Shown in pieces: positions 20,001 to 26,902 of a stretch of 64,000 nucleotides of DNA. Source of the stretch: Serripes groenlandicus (taxonomy: Eukaryota > Mollusca > Bivalvia > Cardiida > Cardiidae); assembly GCA_031761405.1 (NCBI GenBank), contig JASEVX010000001.1, forward strand, positions 22,711,270 to 22,775,269. Direction: 5' to 3'. The position numbers and the translations under genes were made by a program. Position 1 is the first letter of the stretch. Every line of letters begins with the position of its first letter. A model generated the notes under the pieces. It was not told the DNA's origin. It did not search any database and worked only from the letters and a program-made list of their open reading frames with translations.

Positions 20001-22135
20001 ATGTAGCACCGTTTGAAGGCCATCTTTAATACTCAAGATAGGTGGTATGTAAACAACAAATTATTGCTATCTTAACCACTGGCAATGTAGCACCGTTTGA
20101 AGGCAATCTTTAATACTCAAGATAGGTGGTATGTAAACAACAAAGTATTGCTATCTTAACCACTGGCAACGTAGCACCGTTTGAAGGCCATCTTTAATAC
20201 TCAAGATAGGAGGTATGTAAACAACAAATTACTGCTATCTTTACCACTGGCAATGTAACACCGTTTGACGGCTATCTTTAATACTCAAGATAGCTGGTAT
20301 GTAAACAATAAATTATTGCTATCTTAACCACTGGCAATGTAGCACCGTTTGAGGCAATCTTTAATACTCAAGATAGGTGGTATGTAAACAACACATTATT
20401 GATATCTTAACCACTGGCAATGTAGCCCCGTTTGAAAGCCATCTTTAATACTCAAGATAGGAGGTATGTAAACAACAAATTATTGCTATCTTAACCACTG
20501 GCAATGAAACACCGTTTGAAGGCAATCTTTAATACTCAAGATAGGTGGTATGTAAACAACAAGTTATTGCTATCTTAACCACTGGCAATGTAGAACAGTT
20601 TGAAGGCCATCTTTAATACTCAAGATAAGAGGTATGTAAACAACAAATTACTGCTATCTTTACCATTGGCAATGTAGCACCGTTTGAAGGCCATCTTTAA
20701 TACTCAAGATAGGTGGTATGTAGACAACAAATTATTGCTATCTTAACCACTGGCAATGTAGCACCGTTTGAAGGCCATCTTTAATACTCAAGATAGGAGG
20801 TATGTAAACAACAAATTACTGCTATCTTTACCACTGGCAATGTAGCACCGTTTGAAGGCAATCTTTAATATTCAAGATAGGTGGTATGTAGACAACACAT
20901 TATTGCTATCTTAACCACTGGCCATGTAGCATCCTTTGAAGGCCATCTTTAATACTCAAGATAGGAGGTATGTAGACAACAAATTATTGCTATCTTTACC
21001 ACTGGCAATGTAGCACCGTTTGAAGGCCATCTTTAATACTCAAGATAGGTGGTATGTAAACAACAAATTATTGCTATCTTAACCACTGGCAATGTTGCAC
21101 CGTTTGAAGGCCATCTTTAATACTCAAGATAGGAGGTATGTAAACAACAAATTATTGCTATCTTAACCACTGGCAATGTAGCACCGTTTGAAGGCCATCT
21201 TTAATACTCAAGATAGGAGGTATGTAGAAAACAAATTATTGCTATCTTTACCACTGGCAATGTAGCACCGTTTGAAGGCCATCTTTAATACTCAAGATAG
21301 GAAGTATGTAAACAACAGATTATTGCTATCTTTACCACTGGCAATGTAGCACCGTTTGAAGGCCATCTTTAATACTCAAGATAGGAAGTATGTAAACAAC
21401 AGAGTATTGCTATCTTTACCACTGGCAACTTAGCACCGTTTGAAGGCCATCTTTATGACTCAAGATAGGTGGTATGTAAACAAAATATTATTGCTATCTT
21501 TACCACTGGCAATGTAGCACCGTTTGAAGGCCATCTTTAATACTGAAGATAGGAGGTATGTAGACAAAAAATTATTGCTATCTTTACCACTGGCAATGTA
21601 GCACCGTTTGAAGGCCATCTTTAATACTCAAGATAGGTGGTATGTAAACAACAGATTATCGCTATCTTAACCACTGGCAATGTAGCACCGTTTGAAGGCC
21701 ATCTTTAATATTCAAGCTAGGAGGTATGTAACAAACAAATTATTGCTATCTGTATCACATGGCGGTTATATGAGGGAAAGGGTTAAACGATATATTTGCC
21801 ATAATACTGCCGAACTCTACAAGTGTATCCCCGGCGGTTTATCGACTATACGCCAGAATACCATTTCGAAACGGAGACACTATAAGACCCCTTCGCGTCT
21901 AAAGCTACCCTTTTACCTTTTTAGGGGAGCAATTCGAATCACCGGGGGAGGGTTCATTGAAGATCCACCCGTGGACAGCATTACCTACACAAATATCGTG
22001 TACCTGAGACAAAACGACCGCATCTATATCAAGAAACCCGATGAGACGAGAACTGACAACTCCATCCTGTATGACAATGGCGCGGAGAGCGCGCACTTTT
22101 CTGGAATGCTTCTCGTGCGAGACCAGAGCCACTAA
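10771..22135 (+). CDS. TNF-superfamily ligand gene 2, six coding exons (298 aa)
   Basis: Exons 10771-11097, 15089-15125, 16811-16861, 18159-18312, 19759-19875 and 21925-22135 join with consistent phases (0,1,1,2,2) to 897 nt. The protein is type II: cytoplasmic residues 1-46, a transmembrane helix at about 47-69 (ALYILVVFVLMLVLFASQ), a stalk to about 109, a furin-like RKDR at 110-113, and a TNF homology domain at about 122-298. Domain marks: GIYLISVQINV (176-186), GYWICKD (199-205), VYLRQNDRIYIK (254-265) and HFSGMLLVRD at the C-terminus. The likely role is a membrane cytokine that can be shed as a trimer and signals through TNF receptors in immunity, apoptosis or development. It lies 4.7 kb downstream of TNF gene 1 in the same orientation, which suggests tandem duplication. 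The subfamily (Eiger/EDA/other) cannot be fixed by eye. Confidence 0.85.
11122..11325. mobile_element. MITE-1 copy, 24 bp after exon 1 of TNF gene 2
   Basis: CTACATACAGACGCTTTCTGACG, CTCTGCAGCAGGCAACTTTTGAAAACATTGTGG, a hairpin core, then CGAAAGGGTTTA at the right. The MITE supplies the stop codon (11170-11172) if intron 1 is retained. Confidence 0.7.
11487..11990 (+). mobile_element. SINE-B, 5'-truncated, split by a TIR element
   Basis: GATTCGATCCCCGGCCGGGTAATACC (B box and body), GCGGGGTTGGCATTACGACTG and GATAAATTGACCAG, then after the insertion CAGTAGCACTTGCAACTTACCC and the tail GAAAGCGGCCTAAAACATCAAAC. The interruption is the element at 11620-11897. Confidence 0.75.
11620..11897. mobile_element. 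Palindromic MITE (CTTAGCGCTAAGT) nested in SINE-B
   Basis: Arms AATTCCACCAGCG ATACTTAGCGCTAAGTAATA at the left and TATTACTTAACGCTAAGTAA TGTTGGTGGAATT at the right, extended inward by TTTTTGTTTCCCTTATA / TATAAGGGAAACAAAAA. Total about 275 bp with arms of about 100 bp. It is inserted in the GACCAGTAG part of the SINE. Confidence 0.8.
11983..12205. mobile_element. MITE-2 core copy
   Basis: GCGTAATGTATCGACCAGATCAGCCTGCGCTGTCCGCGCAG then CCGTCTTAGGGGGATAGATG, CAGAAAATCCGCAGGAG and TTATGTAGAGTCCAC, in the family order. Confidence 0.7.
12430..12660. repeat. Two tandem copies of an AT-rich unit of about 118 bp
   Basis: TTCGAATGTTCATTG...CAACAAGTTCGATAGAACAACGTATTTTGTCAATG (about 12480-12540) recurs as TTCGAATGTTTATTG...CAACAAGTTCGATAGAACAATGTATTTTGTCAATG (about 12592-12657). 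No gene between 12206 and 12757. Confidence 0.75.
12758..13052 (+). mobile_element. SINE-B with an inverted duplication around a MITE-1 hairpin
   Basis: The body starts near TAATGGCTGCACTCC and GCGGGATAACCATTACGAC, and the tail is GAAAGCGGCGTAAAACACC. In the middle, ATCCTGACACCAGCCATTTTAAAACATTGTGGC is mirrored by ATGTTTTCAAATGGCTGGTATCAGGAT. The MITE-1 stem and about 20 bp of SINE on each side thus form one palindrome of about 110 bp (12838-12950). Confidence 0.75.
13137..13440 (+). mobile_element. SINE-A, near full length
   Basis: Head GCCTCGGTAACTCAGTCGGTCGCGACGCGGG and a degenerate B box GTGAGTACGAAACCCC, then ACATTCTTTCCGACGTTTGA, GCCAGGAAATGCATGGGTAG and the tail AAACGGCGTTAAACCTAAATC. 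It matches 5338-5640. Confidence 0.8.
13538..13567. repeat. (TTCTTG)n hexamer microsatellite
   Basis: Four to five copies of GTTCTT/TTCTTG. No gene in 13441-14050; AT-rich sequence with degenerate GAATGAAT repeats at about 13830-13945. Confidence 0.8.
14053..14396. mobile_element. MITE-2, complete copy
   Basis: Ends AGTGGGCGTAGCTTTGCAAT and CTAAAGAGAGCTACGACCCT are diverged terminal inverted repeats (consensus GGGGCGTAGCT). Inside are TGTAGGCCGTCTCATGAG, GTGGACTCTGCGTAAAG, the family core, and GTGTAGGCACGTGCCTAC near the right end. It adjoins a MITE-1 copy. Confidence 0.8.
14397..14634. mobile_element. MITE-1 copy
   Basis: CCTTTCTCACATACAAG, GACGACTTCG-like arms, the core GCAAAAGGTGAAATTGATTATAAGC, and the right end GAGGGAAAGGGTTAAC. 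Confidence 0.65.
14660..14785. mobile_element. MITE-1 core copy
   Basis: GAAAACATTTTGACAAAAGG, AGAAATTGCTCATCATGAGCAATTCCTCC and AATGCGTCTGCAAGTGAG. The stem is well conserved; the outer ends are missing. Confidence 0.65.
14915..15060. repeat. Degenerate (GAT)n microsatellite in intron 1 of TNF gene 2
   Basis: Long tract of GATGATGAT/GGTGATGGTG. Histidine-rich or methionine-rich open frames here are products of the repeat. It ends 28 bp before the micro-exon at 15089. Confidence 0.85.
15089..15125 (+). CDS. TNF gene 2 exon 2: 37-bp micro-exon with furin-like site
   Basis: Strong signals: acceptor TTGTTCTATTTATTTCAG and donor GAG|GTAAGT. It encodes RKDRNQNQMTRR plus one base. It enters in phase 0 (matching exon 1) and leaves in phase 1 (matching exon 3). 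RKDR fits the furin consensus RxxR, and a second basic pair (RR) follows. A protease site between stalk and TNF domain is usual in ligands that are shed. It was found by phase logic, so the call depends on exons 1 and 3 belonging to one gene. Confidence 0.7.
15246..15425. mobile_element. Palindromic MITE (GCGTTTTCCGTAC arms)
   Basis: Left AAATTGACTCGGCGTTTTCCGTACGAGATCGGTATTT; right AAATACCGATCTC...GTACGGAAAACACTAAGTCAATT. The outer parts CCTTAA/TTAAGG also pair. About 180 bp with 50-bp arms. Confidence 0.75.
15700..15775. repeat. (GGTC)n microsatellite
   Basis: About 17 units of GGTC/GGTT, at the head of the TGACCT repeat that follows; the two probably belong to one repeat element. Confidence 0.9.
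15780..16365. repeat. Tandem repeat of about 165 bp with nuclear-receptor-like DR1 sites
   Basis: About 3.5 units containing GTACTCCTCCTTCAGTTTC, AACCTGATTTACTTCATACT, GGCATAAATGTTAATCAGG and CTTGACCTCTGACCTTGAAATAG. Each of three units has TGACCT-C-TGACCT (15916, 16074, 16243), a perfect DR1 arrangement of the half-site. Intron 2 of TNF gene 2. Confidence 0.85.
16535..16795 (+). mobile_element. SINE-B, complete copy
   Basis: Head GGGTAGTGTGGTGGTAGGGCG (A box) and GTGGGTTCGATCC (B box), body GCCGGGTCATAC, GCGGGGTTAGCATTACGAC and GGCTGGTGTCAGGATAC, tail GGAAGCGGCGTAAAACACCAAAC. This is the best copy in the window and ends 15 bp before exon 3 of TNF gene 2. Confidence 0.85.
16811..16861 (+). 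CDS. TNF gene 2 exon 3: first strand of TNF domain
   Basis: Acceptor CAATCTCTTTTCAG and donor CTG|GTAAGT. With two leading bases it reads (D)SGNSVYFWLRGGGTVT(G); the alternative phase 0 would read a hydrophobic peptide and break the frame with exon 4. Placed before LGIFRWDQ it gives a reasonable TNF-domain start. The upstream pyrimidine tract follows a SINE tail. Confidence 0.7.
17165..17465. repeat. 62-bp minisatellite, about 5 units
   Basis: Unit GGGGGCACTCAATAAGAATAGCAGCCACATTCTGACCCTTGCATGAACGGTAAGAGCTGGCT in five nearly identical copies. Intron 3 of TNF gene 2. Open frames on the minus strand are repeat artefacts. Confidence 0.95.
18159..18312 (+). CDS. TNF gene 2 exon 4: TNF domain core (GIYLISVQ)
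   Basis: Acceptor AATTTATTTAAG and donor CAG|GTATGA. With two leading bases it reads LGIFRWDQTHADSQLSN, then TEKVEITTSGIYLISVQINVKGR. TTSGIYLISVQINV is the most conserved TNF-ligand signature in the gene, with the Gly-Ile-Tyr and Gln at the usual spacing. It ends in phase 2. It is the same structural exon as 3874-4019 in gene 1, but its donor phase differs (2 versus 0), so the genes are related but not recent copies. Confidence 0.85.
18376..18602. mobile_element. MITE-1, complete copy
   Basis: CCCTTTCCCTCATACGACAATTCTGC to GCGTCTATATGAGGGAAAGGGTTAA. A perfect inner stem GAAGAAATTGCTCGTTTTGAGCAATTTCTTC. Nearly identical to 8798-9024 and 32724-32950, so amplification was recent. Confidence 0.85.
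18808..19100. mobile_element. MITE-2 core copy
   Basis: GTGAGCCGTTCCAAGAAGAAA, CAGATCAGCCTGCGCAGTCCG, CCGTCTCAGGGAGAAAGAGG, ATAATCCACAGGAGGAG and AGAGTCCACACTGTTGGTTTTCTCG in the family order. Confidence 0.7.
19435..19530. repeat. (ATT)n/(AGT)n microsatellite
   Basis: Simple trinucleotide tract in intron 4 of TNF gene 2; the flanking 19100-19435 is AT-rich with no gene. Confidence 0.85.
19759..19875 (+). CDS. TNF gene 2 exon 5
   Basis: Acceptor GTACTATTTTCCAG and donor AGGAG|GTATGTAA. It starts with one base (completing Ser with exon 4) and encodes RVGSIFTPVGYWICKDRPP, then NNDRVETMIDKVFTTQDR, and ends in phase 2. GYWICKD has a cysteine in a strand position expected in TNF domains. The last 10 codons and the donor are the template of the 84-bp tandem array that fills the next intron. 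Confidence 0.8.
19865..21745. repeat. 84-bp minisatellite, about 22 units, each with a copy of the exon 5 donor
   Basis: The unit is CAAGATAGGAGGTATGTAA followed by ACAACAAATTATTGCTATC, TTTACCACTGGCAATGTAGC, and ACCGTTTGAAGGCCATCTTT then AATACT. The first unit begins inside exon 5 (from CAAGATAGG). Every unit repeats an exon-like tail (AAGGCCATCTTTAATACT CAAGATAGG, read KAIFNTQDR, compare KVFTTQDR) and a GTATGT donor. Length 84 is a multiple of three. Unit variants (GGAGG, GGTGG, GGAAG) are interspersed, which fits unequal exchange. Confidence 0.95.
21760..21790. mobile_element. MITE-1 right-end fragment
   Basis: GGTTATATGAGGGAAAGGGTTAAACG terminates the 84-bp array; only the outer end of the MITE remains. 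Confidence 0.5.
21925..22135 (+). CDS. TNF gene 2 exon 6: C-terminal strands and stop
   Basis: Acceptor CTTTTACCTTTTTAG, one leading base completing Arg, then GAIRITGGGFIEDPPVDSI, NIVYLRQNDRIYIK and ESAHFSGMLLVRDQSH, then TAA. xVYLRQNDRIYI and FSGMLLV match the last two conserved TNF strands (a hydrophobic pair ending in FxGxLLV). The frame is also open upstream through the intron to the last 84-bp unit. Confidence 0.88.
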
Positions 22136-22800
22136 CACTTATTTCACACAGCGGTAAAGACCACGAAGATGCGTCTATAGCACGGATGTGTCTTATAAAC
22201 GGGTCAAGGAAAAGAGTAAACAATGACAGTTTTTATCACTTGATACATTTACTGTTTCTAACGATGAGTTTATCAGGACATACACTATTGTTTATTCATA
22301 ATAAACCACTGGAAAGCATGTAACAAGCTGTCATACTTACCTTACAGTATTATAACAACATAAGCCGGCACGCTCCACATAGGAAATCGTCCTTCGAATA
22401 TGTAACTCTTATACAACTGAGTTGACATTATAAATAAACCTTGGTTGTTTTTAGACAATGGCTTGCAAATTAAGCAAGTAGCATTTGCTGTGAAAAAATA
22501 GAAGAGTATTAGTCGATTGTGACCAAGATCAGGTGGCATGAACGTGTATACTGATCTTGGTCTTCACTGTTTTAAATGCAGTTCGTACATAGCCTGATCG
22601 GCAAATAGTCAAACGTGGTATAATGGTTAAAGAAGCGTCTAAATAGCTTCAATATGACCGACGGGTGAAGTGAAGAAAAGAGGAAACTGATCAGACTATG
22701 ATGATATTGGTCTCCGAATGGAAGTTTCTCCGGCGGCGTGGTTCATAAATTCCTATATCGTGCTTTTATTAAAAACAAAACATTGCTCAATAGCATACTG
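22136..22800. other. 3' flank of TNF gene 2, no further gene
   Basis: 3' UTR and intergenic sequence. Contains a small inverted repeat GACCAAGATCAG...CTGATCTTGGTC (22518-22561), possibly a short MITE relic. Confidence 0.5.
22300..22305 (+). terminator. Polyadenylation signal, TNF gene 2
   Basis: AATAAA 165 bp after the stop. Another AATAAA occurs near 22431. Either could be used. Confidence 0.35.
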
Positions 22801-22804
22801 TTTC

Positions 22805-23152
22805 CAGGGGCGTAGCTTGGCAATAATCAATGTGTAGGCCGTCTCGTGAGAAAATCAACAGTGTGGACTCTGCGTAAAGTATCCACCCGGATCAGCCTAA
22901 GCATGCCACACAGGCCTACCTGGATAGACACTTTTCGCCTCCTGTGGATTTTCTGTTTCAGGAATAACTACTCTATACAGCTATCCCCCTACGACGGAAT
23001 GTGTCGGCCGGATAAGTCTGCGCGAACAGCGCAGGCTGATCTGGTCGATACATTACGCAGATGTCTATCGCCGCAGCTGCATTATGGGGCATTTTGAGAA
23101 AAAATGTGTAGGCACGTGCCTACAGTTCCTAAAGGGAGCTACGTCCCTGGTT
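22805..23152. mobile_element. MITE-2, complete copy
   Basis: Terminal repeats CCAGGGGCGTAGCTTGG and GGGAGCTACGTCCCTGG frame a 348-bp element. Inside are CGTCTCGTGAGAAAATCAAC, CACACAGGCCTACCTGG, CCGCAGCTGC and GTGTAGGCACGTGCCTAC. The apparent 83-codon ORF is a repeat artefact. Confidence 0.85.
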
Positions 23153-23219
23153 TCTTAAATATATATATGTATAAACTAATATATTGCTTGATTGATGCTC
23201 TGCTTTTTTCTATATCATA

Positions 23220-23565
23220 AAAGTTCAGTACAGTATGCTGTTTCATTGTCATATACCATATATACGTGCATTGCATGATATTGTTCTGTCCTACATTATA
23301 TACAACATGTTACTCGTCAGTGTCTATATTATACAGGCATATACTACAACACATTACTCTGGTTCTAGAACATACACACGTAATATGGCATTGCTCTGTT
23401 TCTATATCAAACATACATATACAGTATGACCTAGCTCTATTTCTGTATCATACATACAACATATACTGTATGCCGTTGTTCTGTTTCGATATCATACTTA
23501 CATCTACTGTACGAAGTTGCTCTATTTCTATAGCATAAATACATCTACTGTATGGCATTGGTGTC
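23220..23565. repeat. Degenerate tandem repeat of about 46 bp
   Basis: About seven units like TTGCTCTGTTTCTATATCATACATACATATACTGTATGGCA. No gene between 23152 and 24026; 23566-24000 is AT-rich. Confidence 0.75.
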
Positions 23566-24026
23566 ACAATTTACAACTGATGGATGAAATTGATATACAG
23601 TACCGTTGGTGGTTAAAATATATTTAAAACTAGAGCGCCGCAGAGCGAATGCCAACCGCTCGTCTGTTTATTTTCTAAGTCGAAAAAGGGGCATTACTGA
23701 ATAATTATTAAAGCCAGAGTTATGTGACTATTCCTTGGAAAGTATCATTTGAAAATATTGAACGATTTTTGAATTATGAGGTGAGGTTAGTTTTGTGACG
23801 ACGCCAAAGGTATCACAATTCCCCCGACTTTTTTTCTTCGAAAAGCAGGCGAGCTAATAAAATATTTAAACAATCATTTTACATGTACATATATTATCAT
23901 CTTCAAATATTGTTGTATTGTGATAAAAATTGAATATGCATTTGTTAAAATACTGCATAACAATTATTGTAAAATAATAAAATAGTAATATTAATATGTT
24001 GTTGTTTGTGATTTGGGATAACTCAG

Positions 24027-24154
24027 GGACCAGCATGGGCAGTCTGATCAGGAACGTCTCTGTTTGCCGTGTAGTTAAGATGTTCAAGCTTCCCGGAAGC
24101 CTCAGGAACTCAGAGACCGAATGTGGCTGCATACACAACCACCACTTCTATCGT
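24027..24154 (+). CDS. Exon-like open segment, possibly TNF-paralogue remnant
   Basis: After GGATAACTCAG an open frame of 42 codons with balanced GC reads TSMGSLIRNVSVCRVVKMFK, then LPGSLRNSETECGCIHNHHF and ends at a TAA (24155). The codon composition contrasts with the AT-rich flanks. I do not recognise a family; the position downstream of two TNF-ligand genes on the same strand is the only reason to suggest a third paralogue. There is no good donor before the stop, so it might be a terminal exon. Confidence 0.3.
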
Positions 24155-24681
24155 TAACTATTCCCCACATATAAAACATCTGCATCGGAAAACTTTGAAA
24201 ACATTTAGGAACAAATATGGAAACTTTAAATGAAAATTGAAAATAATTGAAAAACATTGTTTAACAAATTTGAAATTTGTACTATTGCCACGATTGTTTT
24301 CAAAAATGATTTGCTGCAAATGCATCTGCCAGGGGCGTAGCTCCTTTTAGGCACTGTATTCACGTGCCTACACATGTTTTCTAAAAATGCCGTAAAATGC
24401 AGCTGCAGCGATACACATCTGCGTAATGTATCGACCAGAACAGCCTGCGCTGTCCGCGCAGACTGATCCGGCCGACACATTACGTCTAAGGGGGGGATAA
24501 ATAGAGAAGTGATTCCTGAAACAGAAAATACACATGAGGCGAAAAGTGTCTATCCGTGTACGCCTGTGTGGCATGCTTAGGCTGATCCGGGTCGATACTT
24601 TGTTGATTTTCTCACGAGACGGCCTACACATTGATTATTGCCAAGCTACGCCCCTGTCTGCAGGTCGGAGAGGGTTAATTT
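24155..24681. mobile_element. MITE-1 copy split by a complete MITE-2
   Basis: MITE-1 left part 24155-24330 (TTAACTATTCCCCACAT, GACTTTG-like arms, core, TTTGCTGCAAATGCATCTGC). Then MITE-2 at 24331-24656 between CAGGGGCGTAGCTCC and AGCTACGCCCCTG. Then the MITE-1 right end TCTGCAGGTCGGAGAGGGTTAA. TCTGC flanks both sides of MITE-2, a possible 5-bp target duplication. Confidence 0.75.
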
Positions 24682-24693
24682 CAAAACATCCAG

Positions 24694-24790
24694 AAGATCA
24701 GTTTTGGGTGTGTTATGGCTCAAGGGGGAGAACCCCGACAGAAAACTACATCGTGCTCCCAGAGAATGTTAGCCAGAAGCTTAGGGTGAG
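24694..24790 (+). CDS. Exon-like segment, possible paralogue of TNF gene 2 exon 5
   Basis: AAACATCCAG acceptor and GAG|GTAAAC donor enclose 97 bp open in one frame: DQFWVCYGSRGRTPTENYIV then LPENVSQKLRV, ending in phase 2 as exon 5 of TNF gene 2 does. FWVCYG compares with YWICKD in that exon at a similar distance from the 3' end. This is suggestive only. No matching C-terminal exon (FSGMLLV-like) was found downstream. Confidence 0.3.
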
Positions 24791-24977
24791 GTAAACCTAG
24801 TATAACACCTAGAAAGCTGAAGTCGTATGTTCTGATAAAGAATAGCGCTCTATACATGTAACCGACCATAGTATCAGGCATTTTACACACTGTCATCTAA
24901 TAAGTATGCAGTATGCAGCAAGTCCTGATTCAGTCAAGAAACTACGGCATGCTTGTTAAACCAAACCTGCGTATTGC

Positions 24978-25107
24978 TTTTAACTTTTTCCCACATACAA
25001 GAAAACTGCAGCAGATGACTTTGAAAACATAGTGGCAAAAATCTCCAAAAAAGATAGCTTAATTGTTGAATAAAGTTAAAAAGAAATTGTGGCAAAAGGA
25101 AAAAAAA
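24978..25107. mobile_element. MITE-1 left half
   Basis: TTTTAACTTTTTCCCACATACAAG, CTGCAGCAGATGACTTTG and GAAATTGTGGCAAAAGGA; the right half is absent. Confidence 0.6.
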
Positions 25108-25239
25108 TATGTACAGCACAACTGCTTTAAATAAATGTATATTTAGGATGATTTAAAGAACTTATGTGCACCTCCAAGCAGAGACAGAATATTCGACGTA
25201 ATGCCAGTGGTCAATTAGTGGTAGAAGTAGAAGTGTAGA

Positions 25240-25363
25240 GAAAGCTGTACATGTACGACAAGACGGAGAAACTGAAGAAGGCGGCGTCCTTCATCGATGG
25301 TTCACATCAGCCGGGCGGGCTGACTGTAGACAGGCGTCGACGCAAAAAAAAAAAAAAAAAGAA
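25240..25363 (+). other. GC-rich segment ending in A17
   Basis: A coding-like GC-rich stretch (GAAACTGAAGAAGGCGGCGTCC onwards) ends in 17 A at 25347-25363. This looks like a 5'-truncated retrocopy, but the peptide in any frame is not recognised. It could also be an A-rich chance tract. Confidence 0.25.
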
Positions 25364-25589
25364 TCTCACATCATTTATGCGTTTGTCTTCAAATTTCATC
25401 AAAACCTTGTTCACTTACAAAGTAACATAGAGAACATAAATCCGAGGTTAGTGGTCATCTTTTTGATGGGCTGTTGACCTGTCAATTCAAACAAAGTATT
25501 ACCAATGTGTTCCACTCTTCATTATGAATTAGTCATCCACCGATTGGCTAAATAATCAAAATGAGAATGTTGCCAGTTACATGGAAAGA

Positions 25590-25770
25590 GATTGATTTAT
25601 TGATTGGGGTTTAACGCCGTTTTTAACAATTTCTCAGTTATATCACGGCGGCAAATTCACCTACTCGTGCATTTTCTGGTTTTCTCACACCAGTACTCCA
25701 CACAACAATCTTCCCAGTCAAATGGCTGCTTTTCCACATAGACTTAGCCCATTGGTGGAAGACGAATCAA
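25590..25770 (-). mobile_element. SINE-A 3' part, minus strand
   Basis: GGGGTTTAACGCCGTTTTTAAC, TATCACGGCGGCAAATTCACC and CACACCAGTACTCCACAC are the reverse complement of the SINE-A tail. Confidence 0.7.
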
Positions 25771-26357
25771 GGGAAAGTTGTACAGGTTAACTGCATGTAG
25801 TATAAACTATTCAGTTCCCGATCAGCCTGTGTAGCCTATGCGCATAGTCAGCACAAAAGTCACACATTTCTCAATGTCTTTCATGCATGCATGTCATCCA
25901 CATTTATAAGTAAGGTCTTCAATCCCTCTATCTTCCCCATGTAGTTGAACCTGTGCTAAAGACCACCTTGGAATAGCAATTCCCTGTCTAAAGCGAACAC
26001 ACTTTCAGAATCCCAAATACGAATTTTCTGTATAAATGACCCTGTAATTAAAGACCATCCGTGAACAAAGACCAGAGTGTTCACTTCCCACGGGTGGTCT
26101 TTAAACACAGTGCCGACTGTATACGTAATATGCCCCATGGAGAGTAGTTAAAAGTAAATTTCATGAAGCAAATGATTTACTGTAGTACGATTTGTTAAAA
26201 CCCCTCTGCTTTCAATATATAGCAGGATAAAATAATACTTTTTGGAAAATTTAAAGTATAATCTTAACATAGAATTTGAAAGCTGATAAAAGAAGCTTGT
26301 GCTTGAACGATTTCATTTTTTCCCACATAATTCAGGCAGTAGTGCTCCATGTCAGAT

Positions 26358-26560
26358 TGGTTGATTGTTTAACACCACTTTCAACAATTGTTCAGTTATA
26401 CATGTACCACAGCTTTTCTTGGATAAGTTACAAGTACTACTGGTCCATTTATCCTGACACCAGCGAATCAGTTGTACATGTATTACTAACTGCCAAGAAG
26501 GGCAGTCCTTACTACCATTTTTTAAAGTATTTGGTACGACCCGGCCTGGGATAGGAACAT
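26358..26560 (-). mobile_element. SINE-B body and tail, minus strand
   Basis: GATTGTTTAACACCACTTTCAAC, AAGTACTACTGGTCCATTTATCCTGACACCAGC, GGTACGACCCGGCC: the reverse complement of SINE-B from its tail to just past the B box. Confidence 0.75.
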
Positions 26561-26688
26561 CACTATGAGTCGCCAAACAGAACAGTTATTGAATGTGTGA
26601 CAGGCAGATGAATCGACTTCTGGCCCGGGAAAATGATCCGTATGCGTCTCGATGCCAAAAGAGGTCACAGAAAAAGAAGACAAATAGC

Positions 26689-26902
26689 TTAACCCTTTCA
26701 CACATGCAGATGCATTTTGACGCCTCTGCAGCAGATGACTATTAAAAATATTTTAACAAAAGGAGAAATTGAGCAATTGCTCCTTTAGTCACAATGTTTC
26801 AATTTTATCCAATAATCATACTTTCACTTACAGAATATTTTCATGTTTTTCACCTGATGTTTTCAAAGTCGTCTGATTTGTTATATGTCAGAAAGGTTGA
26901 AG
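26689..26902. mobile_element. MITE-1 copy
   Basis: TTAACCCTTTCACACATGCAG, CGCCTCTGCAGCAGATGAC, a shortened core and AAAGTCGTCTGATTTG...CAGAAAGGTTGA. Confidence 0.7.

Noticed and set aside
19865..21745. CRISPR array
   Set aside because: Units are contiguous and similar over their full 84 bp, without unique spacers; the sequence is animal DNA.
22846..23097. 83-codon plus-strand gene
   Set aside because: Lies wholly in a MITE-2; related peptides appear in other MITE-2 copies (9926, 24368, 18928).
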